Assembly (NCBI GenBank): GCA_022702705.1
Contig: CM040428.1
Location: 111,618,022-111,682,021 of the forward strand
DNA length: 64,000 nt
DNA from: Papilionanthe hookeriana x Papilionanthe teres
Lineage: Eukaryota > Streptophyta > Magnoliopsida > Asparagales > Orchidaceae
Direction of reading: 5' to 3'
Translations under genes and position numbers: made by a program
Notes under the pieces: generated by a model
Databases searched by the model: none
What the model saw: the letters and a program-made list of their open reading frames with translations, nothing else
Told to the model about the DNA's origin: nothing
In this document: positions 32,726 through 42,490 of the stretch, one piece after another
How positions within the stretch are numbered: position 1 is the stretch's first letter
Layout of the letters: every line of letters begins with the position of its first letter

Positions 32726-35271
32726 TAATTTGGATTATAAATTTAATTTCTTAATTAAGAATTAAATATTGTTAAAGTGACTTATTTAGGGATTTTTAAA
32801 TTAAAGAATAAATATCCTCTTAATAATATCCCTATTTTAATGATCCAAATTTTAAATATATTCTTTCCAAAGTTTAAATTATTTAATTAATTAAAGTTTC
32901 ATTTTGATATTTTCAAATTGTTTATTGGGTTTCTACCCCTTAATTTCCCTAAGTTTCAATCATCCAAGAGAAAGTTAAAATCAAATATTTTACCCCCATT
33001 TTGATTAAATCTAAAGTTTTAATTAAGGGTTAAAGTTTTTAATTACCTTTATGCCCTTTTAGGCTTATTTATTTCATAACTCACTAAATTGAGCTCAAAT
33101 GAATTTGAAATTTTTATGTCACTTCATTCATATGTCAATTAAGACATTAGAGGAGAAAATGTGATTTTTCTGAATTTAATTTATTTATATAATTATTTTT
33201 AGTAGAAAATAGGGGTTTTCAAAGAAAATTCAACAAAATGACGAAGGATAGGTTTCTGTCCTTAAGAAAATTATGAGATGTTCTTAATGACTAGAGGACC
33301 ACATAGACCAAATTTTGTGATTTTTTGACTTATATTTTATTTATTGTAATTATTTTGAGTTTTAGAGTGTTAAATAATTTTAAAATCAAATAAAAGTTGA
33401 AAAATAGATTTTATATTTTTCTTAAATTTCTATGACCTCAAGGAGTCCAAAGAAATAAATTTTATAATTTTATAATTTTTCTTTGATTTATTAGATTTAT
33501 TTTAGTGAAAAAGGTTGAAAATTCATTTTTTAATATTAAAAATTACATTAAGCCTTTAAAATTCAATATCATGCCCTAGGGACTTAGGAAAACTATTTAG
33601 TTTGTTCATAAATTATTAAAAGCCAAAATATGACATTGTTATTATTTTTAATTTTTTTATAATTTTTATTATTTTTTAATTATTAAAATATTAAAATATT
33701 GTGAAAAATCAACTTTTTTAGAAAATTCCAATTTTAATTTTCCTGAACTCTCCTGATATCAGAGAAGCTCCAAAACCATTTTTGTGAATTTTTGAAAAGT
33801 ATTTTTGGAGTTATGAATTTTTAAAGTTCCATTTTGCTTATGAGGCTTAATCAATCCATTTGGTGGGGTTAATCAAGTCTAATTGATTTCAAAATTTAAT
33901 GTAAGGTTCCTCTGACCCTATAGAGTAATGGAGAATTGTTTTCAAGTCAATTTGATGTGTGGTTAACCCTAATTAATTTAAATTCAATTTTAGGGGTTTA
34001 GGCCAATTAGGGTTATTATGAATGAATTAATTCAAAATACATTTCATACGGTCCCCTAGTCCTAAGAAATATCACCATATTTTCCTAAAATTTATTTTAC
34101 AACATGCTAATTCTTGGAATTAAAATACCTAAAACAGTAATATGAACTTGAAAAATCAATAACTTTTAACAGAGATGGCCTCTGACCTTGAAAAATTCAG
34201 GGAATGTTCCCAAGAACAGAGGCTTCAAATGCCCTATGGTCTCATGCCATGGTGAATTGTCTATGCAAATGGAGAATCAAAACATTGAAAATAGTAAATA
34301 AATTATTAAAAATAAAATACTAATCCAATTAATATGATTTCTCTTCCACATTATTCTCCTCTATTCACTGAGCAAGAGGGTATTTTTATTTTATTTTTGT
34401 GATTTTTCTATGCAAAGATATGAATTTTGAAGTTCAGGGCATTTAAATAATTCAAAAATAGCCTAATTTTCTACTTATCCATGTGGCGCCGCGTCAACCT
34501 CGGCAGCTCCGAAAGCCCACGCGTCGCGCTGTGATTCGGCGCCGCCATCTGACTCAGCTCTCTAGGGGCCCGCGGTTCACGTACCATTGCGCTGTCCGGC
34601 TTGATCTAGACAGTTCACTCGATACACGCGTGATCCAACGGCTCCTAGTCATCGTCTACGACTGGTGTGCACCCGTGACCGTCCACACTCAAACCCTAAT
34701 ATCACTCTCTATTCTCAATGGATTTTCGAGTTCTTATACTCTATCGATTCGTCTTGAAGAGACGAACACATGCATACGGTTTATAGGCTATGAAATTAAC
34801 CCAAACAAAATGGAGAATTGCTGGAAGCTCGGGAGGAAGAATGAGTTCATATCTTTGCTCAGAGAAGTGAAGCTTCAATCTGAGAGTTGTATCACCTTCG
34901 ATTGAGTCCTGGCAAGCTCCATATGAAGTCTTTGGCTTTGGGGAATTGTCTAGGTATGAAAGTGACCAAGGCCGGTCACAAAGCTTGGAGGCTGGAAGCA
35001 ATGGCTGGCCTAGTGAGGGGGCTTTTGCCGGGAACTTCTCCTCTCGGTCCGGTGAAGGTGTAGGGTCAATCAATTCGAAGATTGGCTCACCGCGGTGAAG
35101 TGTCCTATTTTTTGGGTGGATTTTCAACTCGAAATCGAGCTCACAGAGAGGGTTTTAGAGTCGGATTTCGGTGGGATCAAGTTCTCTATGTCTAGAGAGG
35201 GATTCGGAATGATTTTTGCGAGTTTTGGTAAGGTTTGGTTCAACACCTACTTTGGCCGAGAGGTGGTGGTG

Positions 35272-35280
35272 TTTAAATAG
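35272..35280 (-). promoter_or_regulatory. LTR TATA box (3' LTR of copy 2)
   Basis: TTTAAATAG on the plus strand, i.e. CTATTTAAA on the coding strand, same context as 26853. Confidence 0.55.
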
Positions 35281-35908
35281 AGGTGGCTGGAGGGCTTCCC
35301 AAGGGCAATTGGAGGCTGGGATCAGCTGCTCAGGGGAGGAGAAGAATAGCCATGGTGTCTACTTGGGTTGGGACGAACTTCAACCGTTGAGCTTGAATTT
35401 TCGAAGCCAAATAAGGCTCTCAGCCGGTGTTTTCCGGCGACCGTGGTGGCCGGCCAGCAGCATGGGTAACCATCCGACTCGGTGGGGCCGTGGCCGGAAG
35501 TTGGTGTAAGCAATGGGTATTGGCCATGTGTAAAGGAGTTGGATCAAAGTGGAAGGGGAGAAGGTTATTTTGGGTTCAAATGGGTCAACCCATGGTTTTG
35601 GGCTTGGTGCACCACCCAAGGCCTGGATTTAGGCTGAAAAGGTTCATTTGGGTCAGCCAAGAGGAAATGGTATAGTCTCCATCAAGGATTAGGTGGCTAA
35701 CTTGGTTTAGTGTGTATCATGGATGAGGTTAAAAAGGCTTAAGGAAGGCTTAAGAAAGGGGTTCCTCCATTTGCCATTTATGGGATGGTCACATGTCAAA
35801 CTTCTCATGGCTTTACATGGGGCTTAAGGATTGCTTCATGGCTCCATGTGGCTTGGGAATGACTTAGCCAAGTTTCAGGAAAATGGGTCTTAGGGATTTT
35901 CGGCATTT

Positions 35909-36830
35909 AGGTACCAGTCTCGAAATTTAGAATTGAAATTGAGGTATCAATTTGAAAGAGAATCGAAATTTAGGTATCGATCTCGAATGAGAGTCGGAGT
36001 TTAGGTACCGACCTCGAAGGAAGAGAACTGGAATTTAGGTACCAGTCTCGTAATTTAGAATTGAAATTTTGTTATCAATTCGAAAGATAATCGAAATTTA
36101 GGTATCGATCTCGAATAAGAGTCGAATTTAGGTACCGACCTCGAAGGAAGAGGACCGGAATTTAGGTACCGGCTCTGAAATTTAGAATTGAAATTTAGGT
36201 ATCAATTCGAAAGAGAATCGAAATTTAGGTATAGATCTCGAAGGAAGAGAACTGGAATTTAGGTACCAGTCTCGAAATTTAGAATTGAAATTTAGGTATC
36301 AATTCAAAATAGAATCGAAATTTAGTTATCGATCTCGAATGAGAGTCGAAATTTAGGTAACGACCTCGAAGGAAGAGAACTGGAATTTAGGTACCCGTCT
36401 TGGAATTTAGAATTGAAATTTAGGTATCAATTCGAAAGAGAATCGAAATTTAAGTATCAATCTCGAATGAGAGTCGAATTTAGGTATCGACCTCGAAGGA
36501 AGAGAACCGGAATTTAGGTACTGAGCCTAGAATTTAGAATTGAAATTTAGGTATCAATTCGAAAGAGAATCGAAATTTAGGTAACGATCTCGAATGAGAG
36601 TCGGAATTTAGGTATCGACCTCGAAGGAAGAGAACTGGAATTTAGGTACCAGTCTCAGAATTTAGAATTAAAATTTAGGTATCAATTCGAAAGAGAATCA
36701 AAATTTAAGTATCGATCTCGAATGAGAGTCAGAATTTAGGTACCGACCTCGAAGGAAGAGAACTGGAATTTAGGTACCAGTCTCGAAAATTTAGTGAGAA
36801 ATGGAAACTGGTTCCAATCTCGAGGATTTA
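35909..36830. repeat. Higher-order minisatellite, ~32-bp subunits in ~128-bp units
   Basis: Seven to eight units begin at about 125-130 bp spacing with GAAGAGAACTGGAATTTAGG. Each contains four related subunits of the type GAAATTTAGGTATCGATCTC. The last part (36795-36830) ends in GGAAACTGGTTCCAATCTCG, which is the reverse complement of the 36-bp unit at 21914-22500, so the two arrays are one family in opposite orientation. Confidence 0.9.
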
Positions 36831-37578
36831 TCTGTATGAAGAGGGACCCAATCCCATGCCATCAGAACCAAATCGAACAAAGTTCGTGGCTCCGTGTCAA
36901 TAGAACTAGTCGATCCTCTAAGACACAACAGCAAGAGAATTGAAAGGAGCTGGTAAGTGTACCAAGCTGAAAAGACTTGACTTAACGACAAGTCGAAGAG
37001 AATATTCAAATTTCAAGAGAGTTTCAAACAGATTTCGATTAAGAGAAGAACTGAATGGTTCGAGTCAGAGGTTTGAGATCGAAATTCAATTCAGAGTTTA
37101 GATTCGTTTTGTTTGTCCTTTAACGATCCCATTTTATTTTTTGTTGTTTATTTAGTGTTCATGTGAATTTGAAGTTCATTTTAATATTCAGATTTTTAGG
37201 AAATGTTCTCTTTTATTTTCTTTTCTTTTCTGTTCTTCGTTCAAAGTTCATTTAACTCTAATGGCATTTCCCAGTCAATTTGCACAAAAAGAGGTGAAGG
37301 CAAAATATGACGTAGTCGTTTTGATTCCAACTTGCTAAAAGTACATCATACAACTTGATCTAATCATGATGACATTTTCCTCAGAAATTTAATGTCTCAT
37401 ACAATCCATGTAAATCCAAAACGGATCGTGTAAGCTTCTTGTTGATCCATCCAAAAGCGTCTGTCAAAAATCCATGTCTGAATAGTAAGAAACATGGGCA
37501 ATAACATCACTTTCCAAGCCACCCTTGGCACGAATGTCGCATGGATGTGTATTGGAGGTGTGTTATTTCCCATGTAAC
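36831..37578. other. Region downstream of the AlkB ORF
   Basis: No supported gene. Pyrimidine-rich run near 37200-37250 on the plus strand. Probably 3' untranslated sequence of Tat copy 2; the LTR start expected here is not found. Confidence 0.45.
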
Positions 37579-38345
37579 TCACAGCTCGTAGGGCCGGAGA
37601 CTCTCCAAATCTGGATCTGGCTGAAAGTGGTAAGGCATTTTTCTGTCGTCCATTCTTCTAAAAGTAACTGAGATCCGCTCCACAGGCACTCCTAGAATGC
37701 AATGCTTCGCAACGTCAGCTCCATTTCCTTTTAACACCAGGATGGAACCTACCAGTAGTGGTATCTCCACCGGCCCTCGGAACTCACCGGGGACGGCAAT
37801 CCAGAGGTTAGATTCGAACATGATGTTGCACTGGTTGACGAATGACACTGTGCAGAAGGGTCTAACAAAGTCATGATGGTCTATATGTGGAGGTGTGCAG
37901 TCGCCTTCCTTGTAGATGTTAATAATGCAGCTGTTAGGTCTGCAATCTGCAGGCAATACCCTCCATGTTATCATCCTTTTCACCATCCTCTTAATGATTC
38001 TTGGCATCGGATCCACCTCACTACGACGGAGTATCACTGGTGGATTTTCTTTTCTATCTATGGCAAAATTGTAGCAACATCCGCATTGGATTGTAACTCT
38101 TCCTTTTCTTGGCATCCATCTCCGGGGTTGTGAATATGTCTTTTCTCTCAGGCGGCCAGCTCGACCCATTTTTTTCAATTCAAGGATGCAATCTACAATT
38201 TGTTGTTGCTCATAATCTGAGAAACAACTGTATGCAGCTCGAGGTCTTCCAAGATGTTGACCCTCTTGTTTCCAATTCTTTCAAAGTATTCAAAGGTTTT
38301 CTTCTCAACTAGTCGCATTTTCTCCAACTCGTATTCCGGATTATC
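37579..38345 (-). pseudogene. AlkB-type 2OG-Fe(II) dioxygenase domain (plant ALKBH9/10-like) carried by Tat copy 2
   Basis: The open stretch at 38178-37579 (199 codons) matches plant ALKBH9/10 RNA demethylases: RKGRVTIQCGCCYNFA, SCIINIYKEGDCTPPHID, HDFVRPFCTVSFVNQCNIMF, GSILVLKGNGADVAKHC and RISVTFRRMD. Fe(II) ligands H98 and D100 (HxD, 37879-37887) and H159, and the 2OG-binding R168-x5-R174, are all present. Family members remove N6-methyl from adenosine in RNA. Upstream, further family sequence lies in two other frames: NPEYELEKMRLVEKKTFEYF to NILEDLELHT (about 38345-38215), then SDYEQQQIVDCILELKKMG. So two shifts separate it from the preceding ORF. Plant ALKBH9/10 genes have introns; none is visible here, which points to cDNA capture. 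Host pseudogene inserted next to the element is the main alternative. Confidence 0.88.
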
Positions 38346-39064
38346 TGAAGTCCTCGGTGTCTAGTAACATACTGCGGGATGTATGGCTCAACCCCAGCAC
38401 GTTCTTCTGTATGTCTTGGCTCCTCGGGGATAGTCTCTGTAGGTACATCCTCCAGGGTTGCTTTCGCAACAAGACTCTTCGAATCCAGTACATATGCTCG
38501 GCGTCGAGGTACCGACTCTATTTCTACTTTTCTTGGTATTTCTTTTATCTGTTCCGACCTTCTTGGAGTTGACTTTCTTCTTTCTGGTTCCTGACGAAAC
38601 GGTCTCCTTGGAGCATTTGTACTAACGGTATCCACTGTCTGTTTATGTTGATCTTCTGCTAACTTGGTCAACATTTTGCGAATGCGACGATTCTTATTTC
38701 TTCCCTGGGTAGCAGTGAGAGTAGCTCTCCTTACCCCTTGAATTTCTGCGGGTGCGGCGCTGACAAGCCTACCCTCTGCTGTGGAGACCACGAACTTAAC
38801 TTTCTTATCTTCTCTGGTTGCATGCACGGCGTTTGCTTTTCTTTTCTTGTTGCTGGATTGGTGGCTCGGGCCACCCATTTTCATCACTATCTGGCTGTGA
38901 AGTTCTTCTCGATCAACTGGGATCCAATCATTTTCTTCGTATTGTAAGCCGGCTGGTGTGAAGTCTGAGTCAATCTCTTTCACTGCTCCATCCCTCACCC
39001 TCTTTTCATCAAGTGCTAGACTCACGCCATTTCTAAAGTTTAGAACGAGCCGCCCGTTCGACAT
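38309..39064 (-). CDS. Gag-N-like domain with Pro/Arg-rich linker, N-terminal part of the AlkB ORF
   Basis: 251 codons, from ATG at 39064, ending at a stop caused by a frame change just before the AlkB domain. Residues 1-24 (MSNGRLVLNFRNGVSLALDE) resemble the Tat gag start (MTAPKLIFSFTNRMDFAVYK, 60830). Residues 91-107 (FVVSTAEGRLVSAAPAE) align at the same offset with gag VVFTLTGLVISAPTPA. Residues 117-130 (TATQGRNKNRRIRK) match gag TQRRNKSRKIAR. Residues 140-245 are a Pro/Arg/Glu-rich linker without known domain. I infer that a second gag N-terminus was fused to an AlkB domain. Located about 390 bp downstream of integrase. It may have read into AlkB before the frameshift. Confidence 0.72.
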   Translation of the reverse strand: MSNGRLVLNFRNGVSLALDEKRVRDGAVKEIDSDFTPAGLQYEENDWIPVDREELHSQIVMKMGGPSHQSSNKKRKANAVHATREDKKVKFVVSTAEGRLVSAAPAEIQGVRRATLTATQGRNKNRRIRKMLTKLAEDQHKQTVDTVSTNAPRRPFRQEPERRKSTPRRSEQIKEIPRKVEIESVPRRRAYVLDSKSLVAKATLEDVPTETIPEEPRHTEERAGVEPYIPQYVTRHRGLQIIRNTSWRKCD

Positions 39065-39090
39065 TTCCCTGCAAAAAAAAACAAGGAAAG
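39065..39090 (-). promoter_or_regulatory. Candidate 3' splice site before the gag-like/AlkB ORF
   Basis: The minus strand reads CCTTGTTTTTTTTTGCAG followed by GGAA and ATG (39064): a pyrimidine tract and CAG 4 nt from the start codon. The gag ATG of copy 2 (47728) is likewise preceded by CTGCAG and AAA. A spliced subgenomic mRNA is inferred. Confidence 0.45.
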
Positions 39091-39456
39091 GATCAGGGGT
39101 TGTATTAAGAACAAGAACAATAAGAAAAACACTTAAAAATTCTTATTCACTTCTTTTAAATTTAAAGGAAGTAGGAAGAGATGAGAAAATATCATGAATG
39201 AATGGATTTATAAGGAAAGGTTGACATTTTATTATTACGATTTCCCAGGTTCACTTTTTAACATTTTTGTTGATGAGATTTTTTTTTTATCATCCATTTT
39301 ATTTTTTTTTTGGGTCGGACCCAGTCACAAAGTGATTACTTCACCCGTGTTTCTACGGATAAGATTCTACTTTAGAGGCCACCCTTCGAAAAATCAGGTT
39401 ATGTAATACTTCTTTAAATACCGTCCATTGATTGGAAGCATGGGTCGTTCTCCACG
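39091..39456. other. Spacer between integrase and AlkB ORF
   Basis: No gene supported; T-rich on the plus strand around 39280-39310. Would be intron or intergenic leader if the splice site above is used. Confidence 0.5.
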
Positions 39457-40715
39457 TCAATTCACAAGCTGGTAGGAACCTCCTGAGTAGACTGTCTCGA
39501 CCACGAACGGCCCTTCCCATGTTGGTTCAAATTTACCACCTATTTTGCGATGTGCAAGAATAGGTCTTCTGAGAACCAAAACCAAGTCACCGACTTTGAA
39601 GGTTCTTGGGCGGACCAGTTTATCATGGGCCAAGATCATCTTGGCTTGATACAGTTCCCAATTCTTTTCTGCGGAAAGTCTTTTCCCTTCCAAGCTTTCC
39701 AATTCTTCCAGTTGTACTCTGGCATTTTCTTCTGTAGTGATTTTTTCTGCAACTGCAATTCAGAGAGACAGAAGCTGAACTTCCAGGGGCAAAATAGCCT
39801 CGGACCCGTACACTAAAGCATAAGGCGTAGACTGAGTAGGAGTCCTAAAAGTCGTCCTGTAGGCTCATAAGGCTTCTAATAACTTCTCGTGCCAATTTCC
39901 TTCGTTGTCGTCCAAAGTTTTCTTTAAAATTTGAACGATAGTTTTATTAAAAGCCTCGGCCAAGCCGTTTTCTCTGGGCAGTAGATCGTCGAGTATCGCC
40001 AATCGATCCCGTGTCTTCCGACAAAATTGTTGATCTTTGTACTTTTGAATGCGTACCCATTATCCGAAATGATCCTGCGCGGTACCCCAAAACGGTAGAC
40101 GACTTGATTCTTGAAGAATTGCAGTACATGATGTGCTTTCACTTCTCTAAGCGGTACTGCTTCTGCCCACTTAGAAAAGTAATATGTAGCTGCAAGAATG
40201 AATCGATGTTCTCTTGAAGAAGGCGGTTTTATCAGACCCACTATATCTGTGTCCCAACACTCAAATGGCCACGACGTGATTGTCGGATGTAGCACATTTG
40301 GAGGTTGGTGTAAAACCACTCCGTGCACTTGGCACTAGTAACAATTTTTGGCAACTTTCATACAGTCGGTCATCATTGAGGGCCAGTAATACCCTAGTCT
40401 TTTAATCTTCATTTTCATTTTCGGGCCCGACTGATGAGTGCCACAACGTCCTGAATGCACTTCTTTAACGATTTCACAAGCCTCAGACCCGCTCAGGCAC
40501 CTTAGCCACATCTGGTCAAATGACTTTCTGTATAACATATTGTTTATTAATGCGTAAGACATAGTTCTTTTCTTGGTTTGATGGGCTAATGACTTATCGT
40601 CAGGAAGGTTTCCTGTCTGCAAGTAGTCTATTAATGGCTGCCGCCAATCTTTTATATTTTCTATTATTACCGCAACTGATTCTTCTGCTTTTTCTGATTT
40701 TTGTACTGTATTCAT
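39457..40715 (-). pseudogene. Integrase of Tat copy 2
   Basis: Zinc finger part at 40715-40335 (EVHSGRCGTHQSG...), with the last Cys pair in CYQCQVHG, broken by a TAG near 40335. The core at 40328-39924 has the first Asp in DTDIVG, then RIISDNGYAFKS (second Asp). The third acidic residue region (AEAFNKT in copy 1) is out of frame after RYSTIYCPE. The C-terminal module at 39702-39457 has LVLRRPILAHRKIGGKFEPTW. About 390 bp downstream the gag-like/AlkB ORF starts. Non-functional as read. Confidence 0.87.
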
Positions 40716-40749
40716 GTCGAGTTGTGATAGGACTTGTCATCCCTGAACT

Positions 40750-41243
40750 GACATTTCAACTGACTCATCCTATAAGCATGCAAATTCCTTTGCAAGACGG
40801 GCTAACGCATCTGCGAGAGCATTTTCTCTTCTGGGAATCTTGTAGATTTTTATGTTTGGAATTTGTTCCAACAATTTCATGGCATACTGAAAGTACTGCT
40901 CGAGTCTTGGCTTTAGAATTCTATACTATCAGGCGACCTGTTGAATGATCAACTGAGAGTCTCCGTAGATGTTGATGTCCGTTATTCCCATCTGAATGGT
41001 TAATTCCAATCCGGTTATAAGGGCTTCATATTCTGCCTCGTTGTTTGTACACGGTTCTGTTAAGTGGTATGAGTATTTTAACATCCCCCGCTCCGGTGTT
41101 ATAAAGATTAGTCCGATTCCTGACTTACCGGGCACTATCGTTTGCAATTCTTTGTTCTTCGGTGCTGAGGACGCACCGTCAAAGTACAGTTCCCAACTTC
41201 GATCATCAGAGTCTTCTAAGCTCATTATCTGCTCGTCAGGCAA
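40750..41243 (-). pseudogene. Second (archaeal-type) RNase H of Tat copy 2
   Basis: Shows WELYFDGASS (first Asp), GIGLIFITPERG, TEPCTNNEAEYEALITGLEL (Glu) and IYGDSQLIIQQ (second Asp). These are the catalytic residues of an RNase H additional to the gypsy one, the mark of the Tat/Ogre clade. It ends in the frame of 40929; the last helix continues with small shifts to about 40750. Confidence 0.82.
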
Positions 41244-41355
41244 ATCGTCGTCGAGAGGCGAATCCGCCGGTAAAGGGTGTGCTGTGAGGAAGTCCGCTAG
41301 ACTTGTCCCTTTACGCCGCGAAGAGGAATGAAAGTTATGTCAAATTGCAACAGTA

Positions 41356-41865
41356 TCATCGACCACCCGGCAAGTCCGCGTAAAGCGTCGGTCGGGTCAT
41401 CAAGTATTGCAATGGATTAACTCTCGAAATATGGTTGACCTTATGAGAAAGCATGTAATGCCTGAGCTTTTGAGCGGCGAAGATGAGGGCCAAACAATGC
41501 TTCTCAATCGGGAGATACTTTACTTCCGTCGAAATTAGACGACGACTTAAGTAGTAGAGAGCATTTTCTTTTCCCTCATCATTGACCAGGGCTAGCAGGG
41601 CTCCAAGGGAGTCGTCTAAAGCCGCGGTATAAAGTATCAACGGTCTATCTGAGACTGGGGCTGCTAAGACAGCTGGTTTCATTAAATATTGCTTAACGTC
41701 CTTGAAAGCCCGCTGACATTTCTCATCCCAAACAAATTTGACGTCCTTTTTAACTAATGCTGAGAAGGGCTGACACCTACTTGACAAGTTCGAGATAAAG
41801 CGTCGAAGATATGCCAACTTCTCTTGAAAGGATCGTAGTTGTTTCAAAGTTTTGGGAGGAGGCAT
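41356..41865 (-). pseudogene. RT thumb/connection and first RNase H of Tat copy 2
   Basis: Open for 169 codons: PPPKTLKQLRSFQEKLAYLR (connection), FVWDEKCQRAFKDVKQYL, RPLILYTAALDDSLGALLA, ALYYLSRRL and EKHCLALIFAAQKLRHYM. The usual DASD of a gypsy RNase H is replaced by LYTAALD, so this first RNase H is probably catalytically degenerate, as known in dual-RNase-H elements. Confidence 0.83.
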
Positions 41866-42490
41866 TTCTAAAATAGCTTTAATCTTTTTCGGATAGATTT
41901 CAATCCCGCGATGTCGGACAACAAATCATAAGAATTTCCCAGAGGTGACGCCGAAGGCGCATTTTAAGGGATTCATCTTAAGTTTGAATTGTCTTAGTCG
42001 CTCGAAACAATTCTCAAATTATACAGGTGATCTTCCTTTAGTTTGCTTTTGATGACCACACCATCCACGTAGCACTCGACTTGGTTGTGAATGAGATCAT
42101 CAAAAATCTTCTTCATCGCTCTTTGGTATGTTGCTCCTACGTTCTATAGTCCGAATGGAAATATTGTGTAGCAATACACTCCGATCGGCGTTCTGAATGC
42201 CGTGAGCTTTTCGTCTTCTGGTGCCATCTTTATCTGGTTTTATCCTGATGATCCATCCATGAAAGAGAAGGTTTCATGTGTTGAAGCAATGTCGATCATC
42301 GGCTTCGGAATTGGTAGTGGAAATTCATCCTTCGGACATGCTTTATTCAAATCTCCGAAATCCACGCGATTCCGATCCGACCATTCTTCTTTCGATCGGT
42401 ACCAAGTTGGCTAACCAAGTTGGGTATTGTTCTTCACGGACAAATTTAGCGTCTATTAGCTTCTTAACTTCGGCTATTACTTGTTGCTCA
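41866..42490 (-). pseudogene. Reverse transcriptase palm of Tat copy 2 (dead)
   Basis: The minus strand encodes KMAPEDEKLTAFRTPIGVYC, then FPFGL, an in-frame TAG, NVGATYQRAMKK, and DLIHNQVECYVDGVVIKSK. The catalytic YVDD is YVDG here (GGT at 42060-42062), so the second active-site Asp is lost. More stops and shifts lie around. RT cannot be active from this copy. Confidence 0.82.

Larger units (their letters stand above)
31816..35908 (-). mobile_element. 3' LTR of Tat copy 2, main piece
   Basis: Aligns with 49822-53903 of the 5' LTR of the same element; over 31921-32145 I count about 7 differences in 225 bp (roughly 97 percent identity), fitting an LTR pair of one insertion. The U3 start (about 1.7 kb) is missing: at 35908 the sequence changes abruptly to a minisatellite. 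It contains the AT tract, the GC-rich block (34478-34700) and the TATA box (35272-35280). No gene is supported. Confidence 0.85.

Noticed and set aside
34483..34905. 140-codon open stretch in LTR, with relatives at 52437-52889 and 27355-27616
   Set aside because: Runs antisense to the element, is broken in the sister copies, and reflects the GC-rich block of the LTR.
37397..37582. 61-codon open stretch after the AlkB domain
   Set aside because: No similarity to anything recognised and overlaps the presumed 3' untranslated region.
38357..38594. Plus-strand open stretches opposite the gag-like/AlkB ORF
   Set aside because: Shadows of the minus-strand coding sequence.
37579..39064. Ordinary host ALKBH gene
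   Set aside because: Considered, but no introns, gag-like N-terminus, same strand and close spacing to integrase favour a captured gene; kept as the main alternative in the findings.
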